Origin: Apostichopus californicus
Lineage: Eukaryota > Echinodermata > Holothuroidea > Aspidochirotida > Stichopodidae
DNA: 64,000 nt
NCBI GenBank assembly: GCA_020650975.1
Contig: JAIPMN010000799.1
Location: 60,601 to 124,600, forward strand
Direction: 5' to 3'
The notes under the pieces were generated by a model that worked only from the letters and a program-made list of their open reading frames with translations, was not told the DNA's origin and did no database searches. The position numbers and the translations under genes are program-made. This document shows, one piece after another, positions 12,901 through 27,900 of this stretch (its first letter is position 1; every line of letters starts with the position of its first letter).

Positions 12901-15900
12901 CCACCTTCCTGAACCTGCAAACATCAGGAGAGTTTGATACGTGGGAGGAATCCTGCTAACAAGATAATCTTCATGGTCAGGGATGTCACATTGGAACTTA
13001 GTCATGTAGCCTTACATACCTTCCATGTGAGTCTTGAACACTAGGTGAGTGAGAGGGGCAGGGGAGGAAGGGACACAGGAAGGGGGGTGCAGAGATTAGG
13101 GCAAGGGGTAAGACACCAACTTAAAAAAAACTTGAGATAAACGATACAATTCAATCTAAAACATAACTGAATAATTCTATTAACTATAAAATCTCCGACC
13201 CTTACCAGTTAGATAGCATATCTACAGGTATATTTAGCTTGATTAATCTTGCTGCAAGAATATAATCTACTCACCCTCTTTTTTAATTTATCTTTGTTTT
13301 TCCTCTTCTCTGATTCCCTGACTGGTTTTGCTTTCTGTCCTGCTTTTACCATTTTATTTTTGTCCTTTTTACTGGTCGCAGCTGCCTGGCCGCGCCCGAC
13401 GATGTATCCTCTACACTGCTGAGCGCCGCACTGACACTCTTGCTGTAGGATGGAACAGAACGGGGTCACAAGGTCAAATAAAAAACAAACAACTTGAAGT
13501 AAACAAGAGCAGAGGACTTACAATGGCCACATCGCCTTGGTAATCAAGATTGTGTTCTTTGCCAAGTGGTCGATTGTTCTAGCATACTCATACCGCCCAA
13601 ATTACTGCCATTCAATGTGCTATTTGTGTCAAATGTTTTGTTTTTTAAAATAATTTACACCAAATATTATTCATGAATAAAACAATTACTTCTAAAAGTT
13701 ATAGACTAGAGTGTATCACAATAGATATCAGATATCTCTGTTACCTTTTTGTGAACATTACCTTGCTGTTTTTAACACTGAGCAATAAACATAACCAAAA
13801 AAGAAAAAAATTAGTTGCCATGGTGACTGTAACAATTTTCTGTATCCCCAGCTATATCCATCGAAACATTCACCTTAAGTTTGATGGTGGTCTACTTTAC
13901 CTGTGTTTCTAGATTGAAAGCATGGAAGTTGTAGTCGTAGGTGAGCTCCTCCCCAGATGGGATGTCCCGTAGAGCAAACATACCAATTCTGTAGACACCA
14001 TTGACATACCTGAGGAAGAATAATGTTTCAACTTTGAAAAAAGCATCAAATATATAGCAAAACTTTCAGTTTAATCTTACACACACGCACACACACACAA
14101 AAAGAAAAAGAAAAAAAGGATAACAGTTTATTTAAGTTTTGAGTGAATATTATGGAAAAATGTGGGTTCAACATTTTACAACCTTATCTTCAAAGAAATT
14201 GTTTTGTGTTGAATTAACGTTCTGTAAAAGTCAAAGTAATATTAGCCACAGGTTTATTTTTTTGTAATTTTATTTTTTAAATAGGTCCACTTTTCCAGTT
14301 TCAAACAATGACACTTCTCACATGCATTATTCTGATTATTTCTGACTTACCAAAGGCTAAATAATGCAAAATTTCACACAAAAAAAGAGAAAAAAAGAAG
14401 AAAAAAAGGTATTTCCTCACAAAGGATCCCAATGATTATACAATGCATACATTATTTGTACACCTGGAAAAATAGCCAATAAAAAAAATGTCTTGAAATA
14501 CTGAAATGTGGCATTTAAAACTACAGAGATGACTTTTCACATAATCCCACATTCTTTTACCATGACAGCATTCAGTTTTTATGAGGCTGAAGGATATTTC
14601 CATATTCCCTTCATATTAATACCACACATAGTCAAACCCTATTGCAGCATTCTTCACTAAATTTGCAAAAGTAACACCGGTGAGTCATGCTTTTATACAA
14701 GGTGCTATTTTTGTTAACCACAATGAAACTACACATTTCTTGACATATTACACCCACGCAGATTCAACGTAAAATGAAACTATGCCGGTGGTATCCGTTT
14801 AAAATAACCTTACCGAGACTGCACTATGTTTAACCTTCAAGAGATAGAATATCTAGCCAGCATTGTATAAATGCGTTATTGCTTAATATTTGATCACACA
14901 TAGAATGTGGAAACTGTTAAAAATGGTTTTGACACACAATTTTTGTAGACCTGTAGGAATATTAACTATTGGTAACTTGATTGTTGGTTTCAATTATCAT
15001 CAGGTAGGTTATAATGTGCATTTTAAGGTCATTACTCTTAGATTTAATACATATGGTAATAACTGAAGCACATGCTTACTTCTAAATAAGTGTCTGACAA
15101 CATTACAAGCACCTTTATCAATTTTAATTTTTTCCCCAATCATGTAAGTTTTTCTTAAAATTGTTATTCACCAAACTGAGACATCCCTTTAAAAAAAATT
15201 TCCCCATATGATTGTGATTGACTGTGTTTTTAAGGAATTTGATACAATCCACAACATTTCATCTGCAGGACACTTTTCTTTGTACCGAAGAACTCAACGT
15301 CAAAATAAATTTCAAAACTTTTGGACTTTGGCTTCACTGCTTGAAGCCAAATTTGAGTAAACAAAGTAATGAGTTATTTTTGTCAAGACAAATGCTTAAC
15401 AAAAAATATATTATTGTCTGGTGGACAACAGGGCCTTAAATTTGGTTGTCCGACAAAATAACGACGACGGATATGTTCACTGTAGGAGAGATGTGTCGGA
15501 TTTGGTGAATAGTAAACAAGCTTTGGGGGTGATTACAATTTAACATTTCATATATATATGGCCATATTTAGTTACATTGCAATCTGAATATTGATGTTCA
15601 CATCTGGTTGTCTGACTGACAACCTCCATGGCTGATTTTTCTTTTAATTTAAAACTCCTCCTGTTTTGTTATGTGGTTTAACTATCGACTAGCATTGAAA
15701 CATTGATCAATTTCATTACAAAGGCAGCTTAAAGTCGCAACAACCCATAACAGGCATTGAATTCAATTCCCCTTCTCCGATTCTGTTTAATGACAAAATG
15801 TCTCGCAGCTTTTTCATTAACCTGTCAAATTTTTATTGAAAAGATCTGTAACTCCTCTTGCAATCTGCAGCACATTGCTTTTGGGACTATATAAAATAAC

Positions 15901-18900
15901 AGAAGGTGTGATCGTTGTCTACAGATTATGCAAGACTCTCCGATTTAAAATAGTTTATAGTATCTCTAGCAAAGAATAGTAAACACCAGTGAACTGATTA
16001 GCTTGGCAGAAAATAGGGGTTGTAAGTTGTCATTTTACAAATAAAATTGTTACTAGTTTTATCACCTCTTAAATCACGGTCTCAATTCACTGATAGATTT
16101 AAAACAGTTTTCTCGTTTTTGAGAGAGAGGGTGAAGGTGGTATGGAGAATCAGCAGGGGTGTTAAGAGAGGGGAGGGAGGGGGGCAGACTTTGGTTTTCT
16201 GCTCTGTACCTATGTCCTCATCAACAAGTTTATTCCATCTTGAAGAAAAACTCACCATTTCTGCATTTCGCAGTTTGGTTCGCAGCTGTGATTCACAAAT
16301 CTAGCTTCACTACCCGAGGAGTAACCGTCAATCACTGTGCCGCTGTCTAACTTTAGAAAGTAATGGTGCTTGCAATGCTGGTAATCCTTGTGGGCTCGTC
16401 TCCAGAACTCGTTCATACTGATGACCTCTCCTAAATATTCCATGATAAATTCCCCATGTTTGATAGCCATGTTTGTACGGATGCCCCAACCTCTCGACTG
16501 GGTCTGTCAGGGGTAGAAAAAATTCAGTGAGAGACGGATGCAGCAGTGTTTCATCTGGCAAAAGAAATATCTACCACTCAATGACCTTCAATCCAAACTC
16601 CAACCCCCAAAAAATAATGATAGTATGTTGAGTTTTGGTCCGTGCGATACATAGAGAAATAGGAAACTTGATCAGTTGTGTAAACTGAGGTGCCTTGAAA
16701 ATGATCATTACATTCTGAAAACACATACTGAGAAATCACCCCATAGCTATCCTGCTATCTACTACTGACTCCTTCGCATCATATTCACTGTCAAGTAGAA
16801 ACCTTTGTGAAAACAACCCATCAAAATAAAATTAGAAAAATTGAATTTATCCAGGTAAATAGTAATTTTGAAGTATAGAGTCTTGCATTTCTCTTGCAAC
16901 TATTATTAGACTAAATACCAGTCACTAAATATGATAATACATATCAATGAATAAATACTTTACCATAAAGCGTTCAAGTTCTGAGACCCAAAACCTTTTC
17001 TGAAGTCTCTGATTTGAGCAACGTTCACCACAGGGGCAGGTCTCAGGGCTACATTCTTGTTGCATTATCCTGCGGAAAAAGAAAAAACGTGTGATACTTG
17101 ATTGATAAAAACTAGGTAGGTAAGGTTTCCCAAACAGTTAACATGTCAAATATGATTAATGTTTTTTAAAATGGTAATGGGAAGGTGGGTTGGTGGGTGC
17201 ATGGGTGGGTGGGAGGGAGAAGTGGGATATAAATCTCAACTCCTACCTGTCTCCAAACCTGACTCGGAGAAGGTAACCCAAGTGTACACTCAATGAAACT
17301 TCAAATGGACACTAGCTCAATGGAATGATGAATCTTTCCCGTCACCTTTCATTACATTGCTAGTATCCCAGCCCTCTCGAAGGAACAAACTCCTTGTTCA
17401 GGATTTTCCAGGCAGTATTAAGGTATTGGTATTTAGGATCACAAAGAAGGTTGACTACAAATAGCTCCTGCTGTCCTTCACAGCAATGTTGAAACTCCGA
17501 CCACCACTGCAATAGTTGTTAATACATATCACAGCTCTGTTTGTATCTATATTTCCATATGATTGTATACAAGGTGAAACTTCAAGGAGCATATCACAAA
17601 TGTAATTCACTGTTATTGTGATTATAAAACAACTTTAATGATCTACTATCACGACATTTGAGAACTGAAACATGTGATGCACATGTACTAAAGAATCATG
17701 TAAACTAACTATTTATTCCATGAGAAAAGTATGCCTAACTAAGGACCACAACTTTCAAGTAAAGCCATCCACAATCTCTCCAGTGCCTAAACTATCATGA
17801 CATACTTTATCATGAGGGTGACACTGAGGAATGGTACAAAATATGGACAAAATATCTAACAGCTTCGACTGAACACTCCTGTATGGATAAGAATACCCTG
17901 AGAGGAGAGGGGGGGGGGGGTGGAGGGTTAGAACCTTCAAGAATTAACTGTTGAACATTTTTCAACAAATTTAGCCAACATTTGGCACCCAGCGCTGAAA
18001 ACATTTAAAAGTTAACTATGTAAGCACTGTTGCAATCATGACAACCTCCTTTCAACTGCTCTCCTGTAACCATGACAACACTAACCTATTCAAGCAGTCG
18101 TCTCCACATCCGCTTCCACGGAGGTCCATCGGGCATTTACAGGAACATCTCGTATTCTCCTCCACCGTCGACGACGCCCTCACATCGATGTAAATGTCTG
18201 TTAAAAGAGATGAGAAGAAGATTACAGAAAACACTGAACGGGGGTGTGTACATGACCAGAAAATAACACTCTTTGACGGGTGAGTAATCGTCTTTCCATC
18301 GCATGCAACTGAAAAAGATCCCATAGCCAGTGCAAACTGCCTTGTTTTCACTTCTTGATCATAGCCTATGCTACTCCCTCAGTCCTAACATTCTGTTTTG
18401 GGCCTTCTAATATCCCTGCCATATGTTTTCACCTATTGATTCACTTCAATATGAAGATCTCATTGACTATCTTCATTTTGCTCCATAAACAAATAAACGA
18501 CAGAAATACATAAAACAAAACAAATGAGTGATACACTGGTATGCTACATTACGTTTGACTGCATGACTGTATGGCACACATTAATGTACTGCACACACTG
18601 ACGACTTGTGCAAGTAGCTACTGTAGGTGCATCAGTTATCAATCACCCAGTACATACGTCATTCAGTTTTGCATGGCTTTAATATCAATCAAGGAGTATC
18701 GCGCATGCTGCAGAAAGGAGGAGACTACATTAACACTAATGCTGGGTTATAAAGGCAACTATTCTACAACTTTGTGACGCTCTGTTCATTCGGTGATGGT
18801 TTTCATGTTTATGTAGCATGAAGGAACTGATACTCCTTGGACATTCTGTGTTACGCATGGGAGTGACAGAGTTGATGATATGTAGGTTGGTTAGATACGA

Positions 18901-21900
18901 ACTGAATAACAATTCTCTCATTATGCTACAACCAGTCATTTTTATCGGGCTTTAGATCTTGCCCGCATAATGAAGATGGTCAATTGGTTCTCTTAATAAT
19001 GCCAAACTTTGGACAGTGGTCATCTCTGTGCAATACCGATCCTTTTACAATGAATAGACCTACTCCAATCTATTTTAATTTTAAGAATGAGTGGGAAAGT
19101 TAATATTAAAATATCCACCAAAATCCCAACAGGAACGATGAATAGGGCATAAACTTCAAAGGTTTGCGACTGAAGTATTAAGCATCGAATTACACTCGTT
19201 GGACAGGGACAGGGGAGGGGGGCAAAAAATAATCCAGAGATCTCAATCTCAACTGCATCGCAACTCTTAATATTGATCCTTCTTTTGTTTAATAAATGAC
19301 AATATCAAACTGGCTAATGTGTTTTGTAAATTTTACTGTTACAAAAGAATAACTCGAAACTGATAGCTACTGTACTAGCACGAATTACAACCCATTGCAA
19401 AATGCAGTGATAAAGCCCACTATTAACTTAACAACAGTATTTGTTTGTGCAACACTGTGCAAGTAGTGACTTGAGTGATCCTATAATCGGGGGTGAAGCA
19501 TGCTTACGAAATAAAAACTTCATAAAATCTTCCAAATTTTGGCCTTTTTAATTTTATCTGCAAACCTGTCCTAAACAGTCACTTATTTTAGCCATGTATC
19601 TTTGGGAGTTTGACTCTAACAGAATTATTTGGCAATCAATGTTCACCAGCATTTAAGTCTTGCAGCCCATTTTATAGCAGTGTACATTAGATGACTAACA
19701 GATCATAGCCTAACATGATGCCATATGTAAGTACTATCCTAACCATCCACACTGAACTCTATGGTGAATGAACTTTCATAACATAACGTCCACAGCAGCA
19801 GTAAACCTTGATGTCCCAAATACCCTGTTTCAGACCTGGAGGGAGCAGCGATGATCGTGCACAGAGACATTTAGGAAACTAAGGCTGGGCAGACAAAGTC
19901 TCAAAGGAAGTCTGCTGCATCTCTGGAAATTATTACAAGTTCTTGACAAGTCTTTTGTTTGACAGGTCGTCATCTCGACTTGTTAAAAGCTCGTCATGTG
20001 AAGCGTTACACCTTTGTCATGTTTTTGAGGTTAAGGTTGGGAGCTAATTAAGTCACACTCTGTTAATCAAGCAGCAGGCTGTTCTTGTTATATTTGAGCT
20101 TAGATATGAAATTAAAAATATAATTTAAGATATCTTAAAAAAAAAAGCTTCCAGGCTTGTCACCTCCTCTGTTTTTTTTTTCTTGTTCCTCATGTCTTCT
20201 CTTGTTATCATTCTCTGAGAATGTATCTATAAGTAATTTCGAGAGGTGTCATTTTCGTCATCTCAGAGTCAAGGGCTGGTTCGGTAATTATTTTTGTTGA
20301 AATTGAGTGGGTTTTTTTTTCTTATCTTTCGTAGTTAACAGGGTTAGTCTGATGTCTGGTATAGGATGGATTCTTAAAAGATTTCGTAGTCAAAATGTTA
20401 GAAATTTGAATTGACTCTCTGGTTTACAAAAGAAGTTGCTGCGATTTAAATGCGACAAATTTCAGCAGCGATTTTTCTTTTTAATACTTTTTCCTCCTCT
20501 GTTGAAGATCTTCATGTTATTATAAGCTAAAACAAAAGTTACGAGATATTTTTGTAATTTGACAACCAACCAAAGGAGGATTTTGGGGTGTTTAAACGTC
20601 AACCACGTAGTTACGAACAGAGTAATGAGCACTTTCACTATGAATCGTAGCATGAATAGCAATGTTATATTTCGCATAACTAATTCAGACCAAGGAATAT
20701 TTTGTTCACACATAACTGAATACCCATGAATCTTAACTTAAAGCATCTGTATGGTTTGCTTTGATTTTTACTAATCAGCGAGTCGTACGTGGCCGACTGT
20801 GAAATTTATAAGTGCGATTTTTCAAATCAAGTTTACCATTGCAGTTCTAGAGATTTATCCCTCTTTCGACTGATCACAAAATTTCAAGACAAAACCTAAC
20901 GATTATGTCACCATGGCAACAAGCCATACCTTTGACACTTTCAAAAATTTCTGTTCGTTTTCTCAGACTTACTCTGACGAATTTTCCTGAATTTGGGTTG
21001 ATCCACCTTTCTGGAGAGTTGGCTGTGTGTATGCTGCCACCAAACATCGAATGGGAGTTCAAAGTCAAACCATTCCTCACAAAGATTTACACCTGATGGA
21101 AGAGACAAAACAAGAATTTATTCTAAACTATTATTTTGAGAGATTATTCTTTCAGTCATCACCATGAAGGGCATGTACTTGGGTAAACCAGCTTTAAAGA
21201 ACTTGTTTTTATTAAGTAAAGAAACAATGGAAAAGTCACTGGGAAGTTATTCATGAATGCATTTTTGTTTTTAAAGACAGAAAAAAAAAATTGACTTTTA
21301 TTGAAAGTTATTCCACACATACTACTTTCGTATGACATGATACTTACACATTTACCCTGAATTGAGCCAAACGACAAACCAGTGACTGAATAGCCCATGG
21401 ACAAATATCACAACAACAACAAAAAACACTACGTCGCTGAAAAATGCTTATAATTATCAAAGTTCCTGGAATGTATCCAGATAAGGAGCAAGCTACACAT
21501 GACTGAAACTTGAGTGTAAACAACTGATTGGAGCTGATCTTACAGACTCATTAAACATCATTAAAGCTGTACATTACTTGAGCAGGCTGAGGTTTACAGC
21601 ACACACTCTAGGCCATCATTACAATGATTGGAGCTGATCTTACAGACTCATTAAACATCATTAAAGCTGTACATTACTTGAGCAGGCTGAGGTATGCAGC
21701 ACACTCTAGGCCATCATTACAATGATTGGAGCCGATCTTCCAAAAGACTCATTAAACATCATTAAAGCCGTACATTACTTGAGCAGGGTGAGGTTTGCAG
21801 CACACTCTAGGCCACCATTACAATGATTGGAGCTGATCTTTCAGACTCATTAAACATCATTAAAGCCGTACATTACTTGAGCAGGGTGAGGTTTGCAGCA

Positions 21901-24900
21901 CACTCTAGGCCATCATTACAATGATTGGAGCCGATCTTTCAGACTCATTAAACATCATTAAAATGTACATTACTTGAGCAGGGTGAGGTTTGCAGCACAC
22001 TCTAGGCCACCATTACAATGATTGGAGCCAATCTTCCAAAAGACTCATTAAACATCATTAAAGCCGTACATTACTTGAGCAGGGTGAGGTATGCAGCACA
22101 CTCTAGGCCACCATTACAATGATTGGAGCTGATCTTACAGACTCATTTAACATCATTAAAGCTGTACATTAATTGAGCAGGATGAGGTTTGCAGAACACT
22201 CTATGCCATCATTACATTACAAGTAACTACAGTTCATGAATCAACATCACTAAGGCAAGAGATATGCTTCGTAACTGTTACAGCCAGTTCCAAAAGGATC
22301 GTCATTCAAACAGACTCATCTCGCCATCTGGAAATTCATTTTCGACTGTCCTCTTTGTATTAGCGTATTTCCACCTCTTTAATTTTCCGAGTCAGTAATT
22401 TTGCAGTGAGATACACATACACAAGGCAAGGCGGATAATGACAGATTTATACCAGAAATTAATTGAAGGAAGAGAATCCATCAAACGATAGGTTGATGGG
22501 GGAGAGCAGAGTTCATAGCTTATGGTGTTATTTTGTTTTGAACAAAAACGTACATATAGAGAGTGCCAGAGAATCATTGGCACTGTCTCAAAATTAAGGC
22601 TTCAAACTGAATCTTCAACTCTTTTTCAATGAATCCAGAAATATTGTTTAATCCAAAGGGCAAGACAATTAATGATTCCCCCCACTCCCCCCCCCCCCCT
22701 CCAACCCCTTCTGCCACAATTATTCCTACGTAATTACTTTACACTCTTTTTCCCCCCGAAAAATTTGCTTCTCTTTAAGGCCCCTTTCAATTTGGAGACA
22801 TCAAGCCTCCGAGAATAGCAACGAATCATTTCTACCGCATCTATTTTCATCTTGAGTTACTTTGTAAAAGATCACACACTTTAAATTTGCTTTGCCATCC
22901 TCCAAATGATGCAGAAAGTTTATTTTGGTGGTTGATATTTATACAGAGAGAAAGGGCTAGGATCCGTCTGTAGACGGATTTCAAAATATGACTGATATAT
23001 AATCTATTGAGGGGCTCATTGTCAGGAGCAATAAATCGAGAGCTATTTCCTATATATGACAAGTCCAACATGAAGGGCAAACAACTATCAATTTTAATGA
23101 CTTTTGGTAGCCTACAGCAACAAGACTAGAAATAAAAAAGGACTTAAAAGAATAAAATAGGAAGGGAATTTGATAGAAAATTACAGTCGGAGAGAGGAGA
23201 AACAAGTATGATTGATTCTAGGACATGCGATAAACACTTCTCATTTTCCCAAAATGTAAACAAAACATGATGAAAAAGGCAAGGTGTGTAAAAATCTTCT
23301 TCATCATAAATGACTGGAATAATTAGAAGGCAACAAATGAAAGAGACAGAGAGAGGCAGAGGAACGAGACTGACAGAAAACAGGTCCATTTTTAAATGTG
23401 CAAGGCACGAAAGGAAGAACCCATAAATAAATCCCGCCATTTTGATCGTTAGTCATTTGTCACCTGTATGTTAGAAACGATTTAAAATTACACATCAGAG
23501 TAATTAAACAAGTGGTGTAAATAAAGGCAAGTAGACGAACGATCCAAGACAAGAACTATTCCTGACAAATGGCTTCTCTTTTCTGGGTGCCAATGTTAAT
23601 TTTTTTTTTCCAGAGAAATTTTCAACATGTTATGATTCAACAACCCCACCACTACACTTTTATTTACTGGTAAACGTACTGTCTTGGAGGGACTTTCTTT
23701 GCAAGTAAAGGACGCAACGGAGTAAACTGTCTATAAGTATTTAGCAATTGAGTTTCTCATCTCAAAAAAAAAAAATCCATGCATTGGAAAACTACAACAG
23801 TTTGGTTAAGTTTTAATTACACCCAAGAGAAAAACACAAAAGCTGAGGAATACAGATTTTAAGTAAAGATTCAATTTAACAGAACTATGAGGAAGTGTCC
23901 AAACCAGTCCAAATTGTTTTTATCAAAATAATGACAAGTGTTGATCATACCAAACAGTCTCATCAAATGGCATTGTGGAATAAAAGGTTAAGTTCAGTTT
24001 ATACAGATGGGCTGCAAATAGACATCAAATAGAGCTGGAAAGGATTTGTCACATAACCGCGGGAATTGTTTGAGTACAGTACAGCCACTTCCTTACACCT
24101 TACGGGGAAGTGATAGACTTCCAACCAGAAACCTATTGCTTCCTATCTTTCACTTCTTCTGCTATTTGCGATGAAATGCATTGTATGGGTTGTTAAAAAA
24201 TGTAAATTTGTCATTAAAAGAGCTTTCAGTCAGTCTGATAACAGGCATAATGTTCCATAAAAATAAAAACAGCTAGCAGTCCTAAATACAGGTAGAGTAG
24301 ATTCTGTGAGTCCTCATCAATAATCTAATGCAACACTGAAAGCCATAAAGTCATTAATGACTTTATGGCTTAAAAGCTATAAAGTCACTGAAATCTATGA
24401 TGACAATTAAAGCTCTCAATGTTTCAAATAAAGACAATTTTGATTAATTGCATATATTTTGACAGGAATGTACAATACACTGTCCACTTATAAATCTCAG
24501 TACTGAATAATCCAACAGTCAAAATGGTTTTCATCAGAATCAAGGATTAACTTTTTTTTGTGAAACATATGTTTGTCACTGTAAAGGAGCAATTGATATG
24601 ACAATGGTTGGAAGAATTTTTTTTTTGGGGGGGGGGGGGAGAGGGGGTTTTATAGTGGTTGACATTGACATTTAGGTAACAAAGAATTTGTTTCCGTTTT
24701 GTAAGTTTAATGTTCTTTTCTCCCGAATAATTTGCTCAGCTATAGATAATGCGCACAGTCTGTAATGTCATAATCCACCCATTTTCAATTATATGGAAGA
24801 AAAGCTTAAATATTTTGCAAAGAGATTATAAACATGCAGTCACTTACTGATAACATGAACAATTATTTTTTGTTTTCATAAACTTCAAATAAACCTTGAA

Positions 24901-27900
24901 ACTATGCTTCAGTATTGGCTTTATAGCTTATTCATTTTCTCATTGCAAGTGCATAAGAATCAGAGTGTAGGCATTCTACTAATAATTTCAAGTTCCTGTT
25001 TCCGGGTATGAATCATAGATTTTAACACTTGTAATGTGTAATTTGTCACACATGATCTTATGCGAGTCGGGTAGTTTGGGAACAGCTTCCAAACAGTGAC
25101 ATCACCTAATTTTTTTTATGCCATAATGCAAAAAAATTTGCTAGAGCTGTATTTTTTTTTTTTCAACATCTGAAACTTAAGATAGGATAATGAAAATCAG
25201 AAAAGGAGAGTAAAGATTTAGCTATCTGGCCACAACTGATACAGCAATATAAAGCAGTGACTTGCATTCCATAATTAGCATGCCATGAATGAATCTTGTA
25301 TGTCCTTCAAATCACATTCAATATTTATTTATTTTTTTTTTTCTTTGTGCAATATTAGGTTGGAAACAGCAGCATTCCCAGAATTTATCTCAAATATGCA
25401 AATCAGCAGAAGTTTGGATGTAGACAAAAGTAAATTATAGTCAGTAGAAGTAGAAGGTTTCCTGCCTAAGGTCTTTTGTCAATTTCAATTTGGGGTGTGT
25501 GTGGGGTGTGTGCCCACCCCCCCCCCCACCCCCTTGTGTCACATTTTGAAAAGGATGAGTAAGCAGATTACTGCAGTAAAGTACCCTGTAAACACAGAGT
25601 AGCCTACGTTTAGTTCTGATCTTTCTGATGTCATTTCTTTCCCACTTTTTCTGTTTTTACTGATATTTATATTGACATCAATACACTCCAAATTGGGAAA
25701 GAATAGTTTCATTTAGAAAACCAATTCTAAACCACTTTTTGTAGCCATGTCTGCCATGCCTGAGGCTTTTAGAATATGGAGGAAAAAATCAAGCCAATTT
25801 TGTATCACAATGGGTTTATTCACTACATACATCTGTCTGTCTGTCTATCTTTAAACATGCAAGAAGTCACCATCTTAAGGGACAATAAATAGTTGTTGTC
25901 TCAGCTTTGAACATCTCATCAAATGGGAAGAATCGCTATTAATTTCATTTCTTTTCACCCTTCCTTTGGCAGGAAACCACAGCATCCTGGTAACACATGA
26001 TTGCCCAAAGGCCATTTAGGCAACATGCCCATTATATCACATGATGCACCACGCCCTCTCTCCTTGCTTATAAATGCCAAATGTGAAACTGTCTGATGCA
26101 ACAAAGATGCTACAAGTAACACTATGGCTTCCATTCATTTTGTGAATTTTATTTGTAGACACATCGACCGAAACGTTGGCTATGTTCATAACCCCCGCAA
26201 TTTATCTGCATATCCTGCGTTACTGAAGATCGTCCACATATCTCTGAATGGATTGTGCACCCACGTTTTCAAGCTAGTCTATCCTGGAAGAAAAATGTGG
26301 TTGCAATGCCTTTGGCAGTTTTGATATGCAGCATTCACAAGCTTCTAGATGAATAAGAGAATCAACTGTTTGGTATATTAACTGTCTTTATGCAATTTAG
26401 TGAATGTTTACTCTTTCCATATCCCCAAAACTATCTGCCCTATCCCCTTCCCCACCCTCCCCTTCCCCACCCTCCCCTTCCCCAACATCTACGAAAGAAC
26501 TTAACCTTACGTTGCCACTCTAGTTTTAACGTCTTAAATTAAATTTATGTTCATAACCGCAATTTATCTCCATAATGCTGTTCATAAATTAAATTAAAAG
26601 TTAATATCTTAAATCCATTCAACCTCTTCACCATACACATAAAAGTAACAGCAGAATTGACTAATTACTGTGGAGAGATGGAAGCAATTTGCCCGCAACC
26701 CCCCCTGCCCCCCCATCCCCCACTCTACCCAAACCAATTTCGACCCATCTATACACTTCCTTTCTTCTTTCACAACACAGATGGACTGATCCTACATCAG
26801 CAGGCAAGTTTGTAACAAGAAATTCTAAAAAAAGTACTCGTTTAAATATTGACACCATTTTAATACCACACCATCAAACCAAATTAAATGGAATCCACTC
26901 AAAACAATTCACTTTGGGAGTACAAACTCATCTGTAATACTTGCTAAACTAAACACAGACGGACAGAATTACAGACTACTTGACTTCACAACAAGTACCA
27001 CCCTGACAGGTGCTTATAACATATACATAGCAAATTGACTTTAATGGGTTAACCCGGCTTCCTGGTGACGATGATTAATAGATAAGTTCAGAATGAGTAA
27101 TCTTAGGAAAGACTGATATCAAAGACTAATGCAAGTTATTAGGTCACCCAACAGCCCAGATAACAACACCTACTACCTAGGGTCAAATCAGGGTCATACA
27201 ATTATTAAAATGGTAAACCAATGAACAGATATGAAAACTTCAGGAAGGAAGCTCATGGTGAAGACATTATTTTTTAATCCACTTTATGTTTCTATGTCGT
27301 TCCTTTACACAGAGATGAAACGAGAGAATGAATAGAATAGTTTACTTTAAAGGTAAATGTGTGTCGGTCAGTTAAGAAATTGTAAATGTTTTCCTTCTGC
27401 TATATCCAAACTTGACATCTACTGCGACTGCACTTAACGACTGAACTGACTGAAAATCAGCCGAAAAGGACTAGAGGACTCCCTCACATTCCAAGTTCAC
27501 TTTGCAGAATAAATGGCGACGACTTGTACATATTCTTCATTTTGCATTTTAATATTTTGCATACTCTGAGGGTAATCTCAGGAAAAACAGTTAAAAACTT
27601 GATCATATTTTATGGAAATGGTCTAAACTAAGCACTTACCAGCATGTATTGGGAATGGTAGCAGTCCACCCACAGGTATCTCAGATACATCCTCCTCAAA
27701 ATCCCTCTCTGCCTCTATTTTCTTCTTACCGCTAGAGAAACAAATTCAAATGGGACCGTGTTACGGACACAATGCCAAAGTTCATGTTAATTGTACAATT
27801 CCAACGAGACCAAGTTAACCCCAACCCCTCCCCACTATTCACCACCCCACCGATACTTTCAACGCCCCTTTTCCCCTTAACCATCCCTTCCTTAATTCCC

